This document shows, piece after piece, positions 22,494 to 32,925 of a DNA stretch of 64,000 nucleotides. The DNA comes from Berberis thunbergii. Lineage: Eukaryota > Streptophyta > Magnoliopsida > Ranunculales > Berberidaceae. The stretch's first letter is position 1. Each line of letters starts with the position of its first letter. The translations under genes were made by a program, and so were the position numbers. Location of the stretch: NCBI GenBank assembly GCA_003290165.1, contig QNQO01000546.1, positions 496,001-560,000 on the forward strand, written 5' to 3'. The notes beneath the pieces were generated by a model. The model had not been told where the DNA came from, did not search any database, and saw nothing but the letters and a program-made list of their open reading frames with translations.

Positions 22494-24849
22494 CACTACA
22501 ACAATTAAGGCATTTTTCAAGAAAAAATGTCTTTGACAAAACTCAAAATTTTGTTGAAAACTACTTTAAACAAGGAAAAAAATTCGTTGGTGGGTTCCTA
22601 GAGGCATCCCCGTAGCTAAAGGTATTTGCCAAGGAATTATAGTTTTTGTTGGTAAAAGGGATGCTAAGTCAATAAAATATTTTGTTGGTAATATTGACAA
22701 CTACCAAGGAAATTCGTTGATAAAAATCAAATATCGTTACCAACAAATTGTTTGTTGCAAGAACTATTTTATTTACCTACAAAATTTTTCTCGAAAAATC
22801 TTAAAATTGTCGTTGGCAAAGGTAACAACATTTATCATAGAACTTTTTCGTTGGTAAAATGCATGAATATCAACGAAAGTTGTCATCGGTATCGTTACCA
22901 ATTACCATGAAAATTATTTTCAATAAAAAAATGATATATTAAAGTTGTCTAAGAGACGACCTAATCTAGGTCCCAAACTCTAAGGACATCACCCACTACC
23001 TCCCAAACTCTAAGGACACCACTCTTGATGATAAGACCCCATTATGGAATTCCATATATAATATATTTATTTTTAGGCTTAACGGGAATTGAACTCCAGA
23101 CCTATAGTAAAATTTGTTGCAATATTTACCAATTGAGCTATTTGAATAATTGTATTGTGTGAAACAACTTTATAGCTTATTAAATCAAATTACTCATTTT
23201 TTTGCAATAAAAAAACCATTGCTACGTATATAATAGAGACCAATATATAATATTTCGTCATTATAAATTAAAACTAAATATTTTCACGATTATAAGATTT
23301 ATGTTAAATATCTACCACTTTTAGGAATGAAAATAAAATTCACAGTAACACCATTATAATTAGCAACAAAATAGTAATATCATTTCAATGCTATATGTTA
23401 TTGAAATTGGTTTATATCCTCAATGAAATAAAATTAAATTGTTGTAAATAAGAAAATGAGTCTTAATAAGAAAAATATTCATGGAAATTTTATCAATATT
23501 TAGCAACGAAATAAATTGTTACCATTAATATTATAATTAACAATAAAATAATGTTGTATTGTTAAATAAATTTTATTTGATTTTTCAGATGAAATTATAT
23601 CAATGCTACTAATAAAAAATTTCAATGAATTGATATTTTTCCACTATAAAGAAACTAGGAGCTTTAAATATAAAAAAATTCTTGAAAAAAAATTCATTAT
23701 AAGTAACCAAATAAATCGTTGCAATAACGTGGTAATTAACTAGAGAAAATTTAGTTTCATTGTTGAAGAGACACGAACAAGTGTTATAGTGCATTTACTA
23801 AGAAAATGTTTGTCAATAATATTAATATTTATTAGCAATGAAATAATTTATTGTAAATGATGTCGCAACAAACTAAAATTTCGTTGAAAAAGAAATATTT
23901 TGTTGCTAAATAATGTTGGTGGGAAATTGATTTTGGAATAAATACTTTTCACCATCTCTTTACAAAGAAAAGTTGCCAACAAAATAGATTTTGTTAAAAA
24001 AAATGACAACTCTATGGTTTTTTCAATGAAATTTATTTTTGTCAGAAATAGTAACATATTAACAAGGAAAATAAAATTTGTTAGTAACTAAAACATTTTT
24101 TGTAGTGAGAATACCAATTTTCAACAAAATAATGATTTGTCGCTATAAAATAGTTAGTGAACTTTAATGAGAAACAAATTTTCATGAAAATAATTATCAG
24201 TTTTTACCTAGAAAAAAAAATTGTTACGAACAATGTTATAATTACCAACAAAATCTTATTTCATAGCTACAAAGATTTCATTAAAAAATATATTGTTTCC
24301 AACAAAATAAAAAACGTTGTCAATAGTGTGACAATTCTCAACGAAATATTACTTTGTTGCTATAAATTAATAAACGAGCTTTAACAAGAAAAAACCTAAT
24401 GAAAAAATTATCAATCATTATCAACGAACCGAATCATTACTAATAATGTGATTGTTGTCTAGGAAAACATATTTCCTTACTAAAGAGGGATGAATAAGAT
24501 TTAATATTCGTTAACAAGGAAAGTTAGTTGTTGTTAAATTTAGTCTTCTTTAGCAACAAAATATTTCATTTCAGATGATGCCATAATTACCAAGGAACAA
24601 GTATTTTGTGGCCATAAAAATAATTTCATTGTTAAATCAATTTAGCGAAAAATTGGGTTTGGAGGGAATGTTTCCCGCCACCTATTTAACAAGGAATGCT
24701 TCCTACAAAATATATTTTGTTGGAAAACAGTAACAAGTTTATGGTTTTTTCAAGGAAATTTTTTATTCGTTGACAATGCTACAATATTAACAAGGAAATC
24801 AATTTTCGTAGCAATAATTTTGTTGGTAAAAAATAGATTTCTTGTAGTG
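22494..24849. mobile_element. Non-autonomous CACTA element with 3-bp target duplication
   Basis: Begins CACTACAACAATTAAGG and ends atttcttgtagtg. It is flanked by gcg at 22491-22493 and 24850-24852, as expected for the 3-bp CACTA duplication. Almost the whole 2356 bases consist of degenerate copies of ttcgttggtaa, or its complement ttaccaacgaa, spaced tens of bases apart. No transposase is visible. It splits the L1 relic, and joining the flanks restores minus-strand continuity there. Confidence 0.9.
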
Positions 24850-24852
24850 GCG

Positions 24853-25130
24853 TCTACCATTACATTAACCTCTCAGTACATGGATGCAAACCACATCCAT
24901 ACCCCTAATCAGGCCATGTATCTCATTCCAAGCACTTTCAAGGAACCAAGGAATTCTGAATTAACCATAAAACCAGCCCTTAACCAACATAGAATCAATC
25001 TGAATTACACATTTAAAACCCCTTCCCTCTTACAGAGTCGAACACCTTCTAACAGTGCCAAAACCTTCGTCATATTGTTCGAAGCATCCCAAAATAACCT
25101 AGTTTTGCCTTGACACACTCTCCAATTGTT
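24853..25130 (-). pseudogene. L1 RNase-H-like C-terminal remnant
   Basis: The minus frame reads WDASNNMTKVLALLEGVRLC and similar, matching the A-x-x-A-L-x-x-G-L helix seen after the RT in many plant L1 elements. Broken by stops. Confidence 0.5.
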
Positions 25131-25494
25131 ATTCCTTACCACTACTGCCCCTTAGCTTCTGACCGATGAGCCATCCACATTCATGGCTACCCATCCTAGC
25201 GAGGGAGGACATGAATTGGCATAGCGATACCAGTTTTCCCCAGTTGACTTGTGACAACTCTGTTTTTGCTTTTCTGTTTTGGATCTACTAAGCACAATGA
25301 TAATAGCCAAATTCACATCCCAACATTTGGCTTCAAAAATTCCAGTGCTTATTTGCTTTCATATTTCCCACAGAATGACGAGAGTTCACATGCATTATAG
25401 AACATACAAACCTGCGAACTGCTAGTTGCCCTCCTGAGCCAAATTCTAAGTAATGCCACCACTTCCAAAGCTTTGCGAAAATGAACTTCAAAAA

Positions 25495-25785
25495 TCAGTA
25501 AAAACAAAAAAAAGTCCAAAATTTGGCTGCTAGCTCCCCATCAATGAAAGCATGCTTCATTGTTTCAATCTGAGGCTCGTTATAGGAGTGGCATCGTGAC
25601 ACCAAGCTGAAACCGCATCTCGCGAGTTCGCCATCGATTGGAATTCCTCTATTTACTATCTTCCATACTAGAGTGGCGGTTTTCGATGGAATAAGAAGTT
25701 CCCATATGTGCTGGAACAACTGATCCACCTTACCGCTATCTCTAACCAATTCATAAGCTGACCTAGAATAAATAATTTCAACCAC
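25495..25785 (-). pseudogene. L1 zinc-binding RVT domain remnant
   Basis: Contains AYELVRDS, WELLIPSKTATLVWKIVNRG, IPIDGELARCGFSLVSRCHS and ETMKHAFIDGELAAKFW. The order W-x-K-x-x-x-R-x-x-P-T-x-x-x-L, then C-x-x-C/H, then H-x-F is that of the zf-RVT domain. The second cysteine pair is degraded. Confidence 0.8.
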
Positions 25786-26383
25786 ACACTATTGGTATCT
25801 AGACTCGATAATCTTCCTCACTTCCTTGCGCTTGCAGCCTCGATTCTTACTTTCATCACCTCATCCCTGGACAGATCTTTAACCATCCCAAAAAGTCATG
25901 TTCCACCTCCGCGATGTTCGGCCAGAGCCTAAGAGTTTCTAGTTCAGTCGGTCTAAGAAAAAGTAGATGATTGTTCGAATTGTCCTTAAAAAGTTGATTG
26001 TACCTCCCTCGATTTTTCATATTGAATTCACAAGAATATCAAATCTCAACTCCAACATTTCCTTCACAAAAGGGGAAGCCGCACTCTTCACTACTTGCCT
26101 CACTAGTGGAACACCATCTCTTAGGTATTTCCTACGGATAAAAGTTACCCAAAGAGAGTTCGTATTAATAAGATTCCATAGAGCTTTGTGACGAAAATGT
26201 TTCAGAACGTGGAATAAATTACGAACTCATATTACTGAGCTTATGCCACGCTTCCCATTTCTTTTTAAGTCTACCTTCGCAATCTCCCCTAAAAGAGTAT
26301 GCTAAGATTTTTTTTGTATCCTCTCATGTACCTTTATTAGAACATAAACTGCATTGGTCAAATAAACTGGACTATAGCTAAAA

Positions 26384-26584
26384 GGGGAATTCTAAATGTC
26401 GAGGAAATGGGCGAGGAAACCAGCGAGGGGAGTGAGGTGGAGGGAGGGGAGCCATTCACTCTCCTCAAAATGCGAGCAAGAAAAGTCAATGCACGCATCT
26501 CGAGGGAAGTGAATTGCTCCCCTCCCTCCACCTCACTCCCCTCGCTGGTTTCCTCGCTCTTTTCCTCGGCATGTAGCCTCTCTC
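26384..26584. mobile_element. Hairpin MITE, copy B, with 9-bp target duplication
   Basis: Arms ggcgaggaaaccagcgaggg and gagtgaggtggagggagggg pair with their complements across a ~60-base centre. Exact 9-bp direct repeats tagctaaaa lie at 26375-26383 and 26585-26593. Ends (ggggaattcta and the complement of gagagaggctaca) match those of copies C and D in pattern. It is inserted in the L1 relic. A 9-bp duplication points to the Mutator superfamily. Confidence 0.85.
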
Positions 26585-27030
26585 TAGCTAAAAACATGTT
26601 TGATAAACACTAACTGTACTCCTGGGGATAATATTTTTCCCTCCAACCTTCAACTCGCCTTTGGATTTTGTTTACCAACTCATCAAAATAAATAATTTTG
26701 CAGTGACTGAATAATCGGCACCCCTAGATACTTCGATGAAGCCGGTTTGAACTGGAACCCAGTGTAGGATTTAAGGGCAACTACGTTTTTAGCATGTGTT
26801 TTATCTTCCACGGTGAAACAACTTTTTCTGGCATTGATCTTCTACACCGAGGCTTGACAGTATTTATCAAGGAAGTTATTGCATCCTTGCAAAGAGGTTT
26901 TCCTTCCATTAAAGAAGATCAAAGTGTCGTCTACATCCAGAAGGTGGGAAATTGGCTCACATGCCCTCGCCTGTAATAGTATCCAATCTTTCCTCTGGAA
27001 AAATATCTCGTTAAACCTCAATTAAGAACC

Positions 27031-27387
27031 TCAGACGCAATAACAAACGATAAAAGCGGCAGTGGATCCCCCTGGCGCAACCTTCTTGAGGATTTGAACA
27101 ACCCGTATATATTCCTTGTAGCAGGACAAAAAATCGACAATTATTATACGATTGGAAATAATGTGACAAACCCGATTGTCAAAACCAAAGTATTTCAACA
27201 CCGAGGTCAAATAACTCGACTCAATACGGCCATAAGTTTTCTCCATATCAATCTTAAAGATTACATTACTTCTAAAAATGGATTTGCCAGTCTCTCGCAT
27301 TTGTTCCAAAGCCAAACCAATATTTTCTACAATAGTCCTGCACCTGACAAAAGTCCTTTGTTCTTGCGAAATAATTTCTAGCAACAA
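27031..27387 (-). pseudogene. L1 reverse transcriptase core remnant
   Basis: Reads ISQEQRTFVRCRTIVENIGL, then VIFKIDMEKTYGRIESSYL and VLKYFGFDNRVCHII. This is the RT finger and palm segment of plant L1 (family pattern: Q-x-A-F-V-x-G-R-x-I, then K-x-D-x-x-K-A-Y-D-x-V/I). The first catalytic Asp context is kept as KIDMEK. The FADD box is not in an open frame here. Confidence 0.85.
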
Positions 27388-28599
27388 AGTCCAAGTCTAG
27401 TGCAAAGAATTTTGTTGAATACTTTATAAATAACATTGCATAAGCTAATTGGTCTAAAATCACAAAAGAACATGGCTCATATGTTTTCAGTATGAGAGCC
27501 ACCAAATTAGCAATGAATGTTCCAGGAAGGGCACCCCCTTCAAAGAAATGACACCCCGTTGAAGAAAACCTTCAGCCGACTGACAAATATCATGCCCTAC
27601 CACACATCCCAACAATACTGAAAAACCATGATGTAAAACCACCGGGTCCAGGCACGCTATTTCATTATATACTGAATGTGGCCTCTTTCACTTCTTCAAA
27701 ATTTGTGGGTCGTAGTAACTCTTCACACTACATGGAAGTAATAACCATGGGAATGCAACCCAATAGCTCATTATCAACCCGATGTCCCTGTGAACTGAGC
27801 AAATTTTTAAAAAGGCAATTGTTTCCTGGAGAGTTTCCACTGGGTCAAAAATTTGCCTACTTGAGGGAAGTGTAATTTTGGAGACTGCTCTTCACTTCTG
27901 TCATGCCCCAATTTCCGAGACACCGAATTATCTCGAAAACTAAGACATGATGCCACCATAATTTTTTTTTTTAAATTAAAAAAAAAAAAGTAAATGCAAT
28001 TGACTTCTAAAATTATTCTCAGAGTGGTAACTGGATTTGTTTCACCGGTAAGTGGTTTTCTAGTAAGGTGCCAGACTGTCCTCCTTTTTGTGATTTGTTT
28101 GAGGTATTATTACAGCTTCTGTTTGGTTTTCACAAAAACAAACAAATATTTGTACATACTTCCCCAACAATTTTGTTTTCACCAGACTTTTGTTTCAAAT
28201 ACATCTCTTCCTGTTTCAAAACTAGTTTGTACTTAACCTGACACCTATTTAAATTATGTGTCGCATGAGGATCCCAATTTGCATTTTTGGAGTCTCCCAT
28301 CCTCTCTGCACAACCAGCCAACAACGTCTCTTCCCATCACTTCATTTCTTATTCTAATTGTCGCAACCTACAGAAAACATTACCAAACGCCCCTCTATTC
28401 CAAGCTTTTAGGGCCTTATGGAGTTTCCTAAGCTTAACGTCAACTACATCTACCACCTGCATATTTCCTAATTCAACATTCCAAACTTGTGCAACAAAAT
28501 CATGAAAATGAAGGTGAGTTGTCCACATATATTGAAATCTAAAGGGGGCGTAAACTTGGCCAGTGAAAGTGCAACCATTCTGAGTTTTCTAAGACCATG

Positions 28600-29090
28600 T
28601 CTAATCTAGCCCGTATAATGTCCCTTACCTTGCTGATTATTACACCATATATGCTCTGGTCATGCGAAAACACAATCCAAAAGTCCACAAACTCCAATCC
28701 AATCAGAAAGATCCTCCATGCTTACCACCAAAGGTTCATTTTCGCCTAATTTTTCATGGCTAGTGGTAAGTGCATTGAAATCACCGCCTACCATCCTTGG
28801 AAATTGACACTCCATCGAAAAGGATTCCAAATCATTCCACAAAATTCTTTGATCCACCACCGAACATTTTGCATATACAGTGGTAATCGCAAAAAAATGA
28901 CTGTTGACAACATCCGCGACTTCACAATGTATGGGCTGATTTGTCTACTTGATGGAGAGTTGCATGTCATTTGCCCAAAAGATTCAAAATTTTCCATCTG
29001 AATCTGCTTATCTGTAAAACTCGACAACCATATTTTATTGCCAATTTCCGAGTATTTACCATCATCTATCACAAGTTCGAAAATAATCAA
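28600..29090 (-). pseudogene. L1 apurinic endonuclease remnant
   Basis: Two minus frames overlap. One, at 28660-28860, reads LWNDLESFSMECQFPRMVGG, then DFNALTTSHEKLGE and DWIGVCGLLD, with the GGDFN motif that carries a catalytic Asp. The other covers the preceding part. The frame change shows it is inactive. Confidence 0.85.
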
Positions 29091-29689
29091 ATTTCAAACA
29101 TTATGTTCACCCACTAACTTTTTAATCCTGCCAGGTGTAGCGTTGCTCCCCTACCTCCCCTTGGCATTCCAAAACATTGTACTCTCAATCATCATTAGTC
29201 TGGGATAGCGAAAACATTCATTCTGGTGACACGGCGATCTCGCACAAGAGGGATATTTTTTGTTGCCATTTTTTTTTCTTACTCTACTGCCCACAGAATG
29301 TAGCCATTTATGCATGCCAGATAGCTAAATCACAATACATGCCTTCCAATTCCGACTCAACTTCCTTGCCAACTTTAGCACTACCAGCAAGCACGGGTTG
29401 ATATCATGCTAAAATTTTCTTTTTTCGATCTATAGTTTTCTTCCCCCTCTCCCCATTGACACCAAGTTCTACATCCGTTCTATAACCAGAGGCGTCGACA
29501 AAACTTTCTGGCCACATATTAGCTGTCTGCGCATCCATCTTGAACCTCGAAAGATCAACGACTAGGTCAGTGCTACTATTGTCTAGCACCCTGCTATGCA
29601 AATTGGTGCCATTGCCCAGTTTCTACTCAGAAAATTGAGCTTTCTGAACCTGTAGCTCTGCAATGCTATGCACCTCACCATCATTGGGT

Positions 29690-30800
29690 TGCTATGTAAC
29701 AATAACATCATCTTCCATGCGAGTCTCAACCAAGTGTTGATCCTGATCCTTTTCTATATTATCACCACTCGTTGCCACAGACGAAATCAAAACAGGACTG
29801 CTTCCTACATCAGTAACCGGTTCTGTAACTTTTTCCACTTTATCAGACTGCACCGGGAGATCGTCCTTACCCACTATGTTCTGCTTTGAATTAAAAATAC
29901 CCACATTGTGATCATTATTTAGCGCCATTTTAATCGCATTGACGGTATAACATGCATATTTGCAATCCTGTATAAACAACTCATCAGTGCTATGTTTCAA
30001 ATGTAATAACCCATTGCACTGGCATTATCGCAATACGTGTTATCCATAACTTTTTCGGTCTGCCTCAATGAAGCTTCTTCCTCAACCAAGGCATAAAAAG
30101 GATTCACTTTGATAACCACGGACGAGTCCGCTGCAGTTTGTTGAGGGAGGTCGTTTATATTCAGTTGTTCACTTGGAATAGCCTCTCCTTGGGAATTTTT
30201 ACCACCACTCGGCCCAACTCCTACAAAATTCTCCTTTTTTCCTTTACCACAGGTCGGTATACCTATTTCAATACCCCACCGCATGGGTTTCGTCTTCTCA
30301 ACCAAAATTGGTTTGTGTTTTTGCTTTACAGTCTGTTTTCTCGTGCAAAAAGAGTTGTCATGACCAATCAAAGCAAAAAATAAAAAATAAAAAAATTGTA
30401 GTATTTAAAATCTTGAAAAATGAGTTTCTGCCAGTAACCATTGTTGCTGGATTTGTCAATCCAGATTTTTGTCACGAAAGGCCGGGAGAAATCCATCATC
30501 ACACATATATGGGCTACTTTGGGCCTTGTAAAACATCATGTGCTATCATCTATGCGAATAAAAGTACTGAAAGAATCCTCAATGGCCTTGAGAATCATCG
30601 GGTGAAAATACTGGAGAGGGAAATCAAAAAATTTGCCTAAAGAGGTGCACAAACAAAATCCTCCTTTAAGCTTAAATCCTTGTACCATTAGAAAACTTTG
30701 AATCTCACACCTCGAATCAGGAAGGAATCCTGCGACAACTTTTTTCACCTCTTCTTCTGATTGGACTCGTACGATCACATGTTATGGATCCAAGAGACCG
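29690..30800 (-). pseudogene. L1 ORF1 remnant (DUF4283-like and zinc-knuckle regions)
   Basis: The frame at 30536-30778 ends FPLQYFHPMILKAIEDSFST followed by FIRIDDST, the pattern at the end of the DUF4283 domain in plant L1 ORF1. A frame at 29997-30371 begins GHDNSFC, the second half of a zinc knuckle, and continues as a low-complexity C-terminal region to 29692. A likely ORF1 start is the ATG at 31077, followed by a stop after 23 codons. Confidence 0.65.
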
Positions 30801-31090
30801 TCGTAAACCCTCAATTAATACCCTAGGATCGACAGATGGTATGTCCCTACGAAGTATGACTTGAGAACTTCAAAACCAATACTGATTTTTCCACATAGGA
30901 TTCTATTTGATCACATCAGTGAGTGTGAGTGAGATAGCAGGACTCCCTTATATCAAAAAACACATTTTTAACTACCCCACGTGTGTACACGATGGTGAGA
31001 GGAGGCTTAGAAGTCCATGTCGAGCCGCCTCCAAGCCCAAACAAGGGGGTTCTCCATGGCGGCTGATTGTGCCGCCATGGAGGAGCAAGC

Positions 31091-32310
31091 TGAACCCTTC
31101 AATGTACGACTAGGATCTACGAAGAACTTGATCACACACAAATCGATGCAACAAAAACCACTAGACTAAAACACCCCTAGTCACCTAGAATTGCCACCGT
31201 CAGATTAAATTGATCTAGATGAAGTTGATAATCAAATAAAAATATGAAATTTTTTGGTTTCTTAGAATGCACTGACTCCTTAGTTTAAGGTGTTTAGCAA
31301 AACTGCATTCCCTTTTCTTCTTCCTTAAGTTTATCGTAAAATCAAATGGTCTCCCAGCATTTCTTTCATCTTAAAAAAATCTAATTAATAACAGTAGATT
31401 TTGTTTTTACCCATTTTAATAGATTTTGTGGAAAGCCTTTGATGATTGAATTTTAAGGTTTTCTTGGAGATCATTGAATTTAAGTTTGTAGACTTTGGAT
31501 ATGATTTATAGAGAATGAAAACATGCTATTAACTACAAAATTTGGGAACATTGCATAAATTGAAGATTGTTTTAGACGAAGTTGTAGTTTTGATGGTCAT
31601 TAAATGGGTCCAAAATGATACGAGCATGGATTATCCTTGAGGGAGATTGTTCATACCCTTGCACTTAGAGATTAGGGAGTAGTTGCCGAGGATTATGAAC
31701 AATAAAATGCCAAATAATTTCATTTTATTTTTTCTTTCATTGCTTGCTTCATTAACCAATTTATATGATCAAAAATCTATTATGCCCTTACGATGGTTAA
31801 CTTGATTGAATCTACATAGAAATTGATGATCAAACATTTTTGTATGGTTTTTCAAGAGTTTTCCGATAAGGGGTTTTCGATTAGAGTTTTTTGGTTTTCG
31901 GAGTTTCAATTGTAAGCAAACTCAAACCGAACTCAATCTTTCTATCTCTTTATCAGCTTTCAATCCACTTTTAATCTTTTCTCAACTTTCCTCATCTATC
32001 TATCAATCCATCCATTGGTTTCTCTTATTCAATTTTACCATGTTATCCTCTTATCGAATTGTCTTTCCTATCATTTTCCCTCCCATCCTCTTCCTATTTC
32101 CTTTGTGATTCTCTTACCTTGTTTCTTATAACTATTTTTCAGTTTTCTCTATGTTTGTGTTGCAAATCTCGAGCGTGGTGTGGTATCCATCTTATCAGTT
32201 TTATAAAATCAAACCATACCTACTTACTCCCATGACACCCCAATCCTCTTATTCACCTGCAAAAAATACATCCCGTAAACAAATATTGATTATGCACAAT
32301 TCAGCTAACC
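31091..32310. other. Intergenic DNA, no gene supported
   Basis: Nothing coding is recognised. The last 350 bases are pyrimidine-rich and may be the 5' leader of the plus-strand L1 relic that continues after the TRIM. Confidence 0.45.
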
Positions 32311-32555
32311 TGTGACGACCCTCTCCCGCACTGTACCGATATTGTCCGCTTTGGGCTACCATTCGGCCCTCACTGCTTTAAAACGCGTCGATACAATGGG
32401 GAGCTGACTCCGCACATATAAGGATCATCCTCCTCCCCTACCCAGGCGATATGGGACTATGATTCCCCTTGTAGCTCGTCCAACCCCTCTCGGCCTGTTG
32501 GGCTCCAACCCTCACCCTCACCCTCACCTCAGGTCCGCCCACTTAGGGTCTCATA
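32311..32555 (-). repeat. TRIM 3' LTR (minus orientation)
   Basis: Direct-repeat copy of 32673-32920 differing by few substitutions and small indels, for example an extra ccctca unit. Its inner boundary ends ata instead of aca. Confidence 0.9.
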
Positions 32556-32672
32556 ATCCACCCCCCTTAAGGCCCAACGTCCTCGTTGGCCACACAGGCA
32601 CAACGTCAACATTGCCCGAGGGCCCACCTCCACGTGGCATACTTCCTGTTGGGTCAGGCTTTGATACCAAAC

Positions 32673-32920
32673 TGTGACGACCCCCTCCTGCACTGTACCG
32701 ATATTGTCCGCTTTGGGCTACCATCCGACCCTCACGACTTTAAAATGCGTCGATACAATGGGGAGCTGACCCCGCACATATAAGGATCATCCTCCTCCCC
32801 TACCCTGGTGATATGGGACTATGATTCCCCTTGTAGCTCGTCCAACCCCTCTCGGCCTATTGGGCATGTTGAGCTCCAACCCTCACCCTCACCTCAGGTC
32901 CGCCTACTTAGGGTCTCACA
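32673..32920 (-). repeat. TRIM 5' LTR (minus orientation)
   Basis: Begins tgtgacgacc and ends gtctcaca on the plus strand, giving a TG...CA LTR. The primer-binding site lies just left of it. Confidence 0.9.
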
Positions 32921-32925
32921 TAACC

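Larger units (their letters stand above)
22260..31090 (-). mobile_element. Old, nearly full-length L1-type LINE, interrupted by other elements
   Basis: On the minus strand, from right to left, come an ORF1-like region (about 31077-29690), apurinic endonuclease (about 29090-28600), reverse transcriptase (about 27500-27030 and around), a zinc-binding RVT tail (25785-25495) and an RNase-H-like tail (25130-24853). All are broken by stops and frameshifts. A CACTA element (22494-24849) and hairpin MITE B (26384-26584) are nested in it. Without these it is ~6.3 kb, the usual size for plant L1. End positions are approximate because no tail or target duplication was resolved. Confidence 0.8.
32311..32920 (-). 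mobile_element. Complete TRIM (terminal-repeat retrotransposon in miniature)
   Basis: Two ~246-base direct repeats (32311-32555 and 32673-32920) begin tgtgacgacc and end in gtctca(c/t)a. They surround a 117-base internal domain. On the minus strand, ttggtatcaaagcc (32658-32671) follows one LTR by two bases and matches the usual initiator-Met tRNA primer site. A purine run (aaggggggtgg, 32558-32568) precedes the other LTR. Exact 5-bp target duplications taacc flank it (32306-32310, 32921-32925). It has no coding capacity, so it must be mobilised by another element's proteins. Confidence 0.95.

Noticed and set aside
22494..24849. CRISPR-like or satellite array
   Set aside because: The short repeats are degenerate, irregularly spaced palindromes in both orientations, bounded by CACTA ends and a 3-bp duplication.
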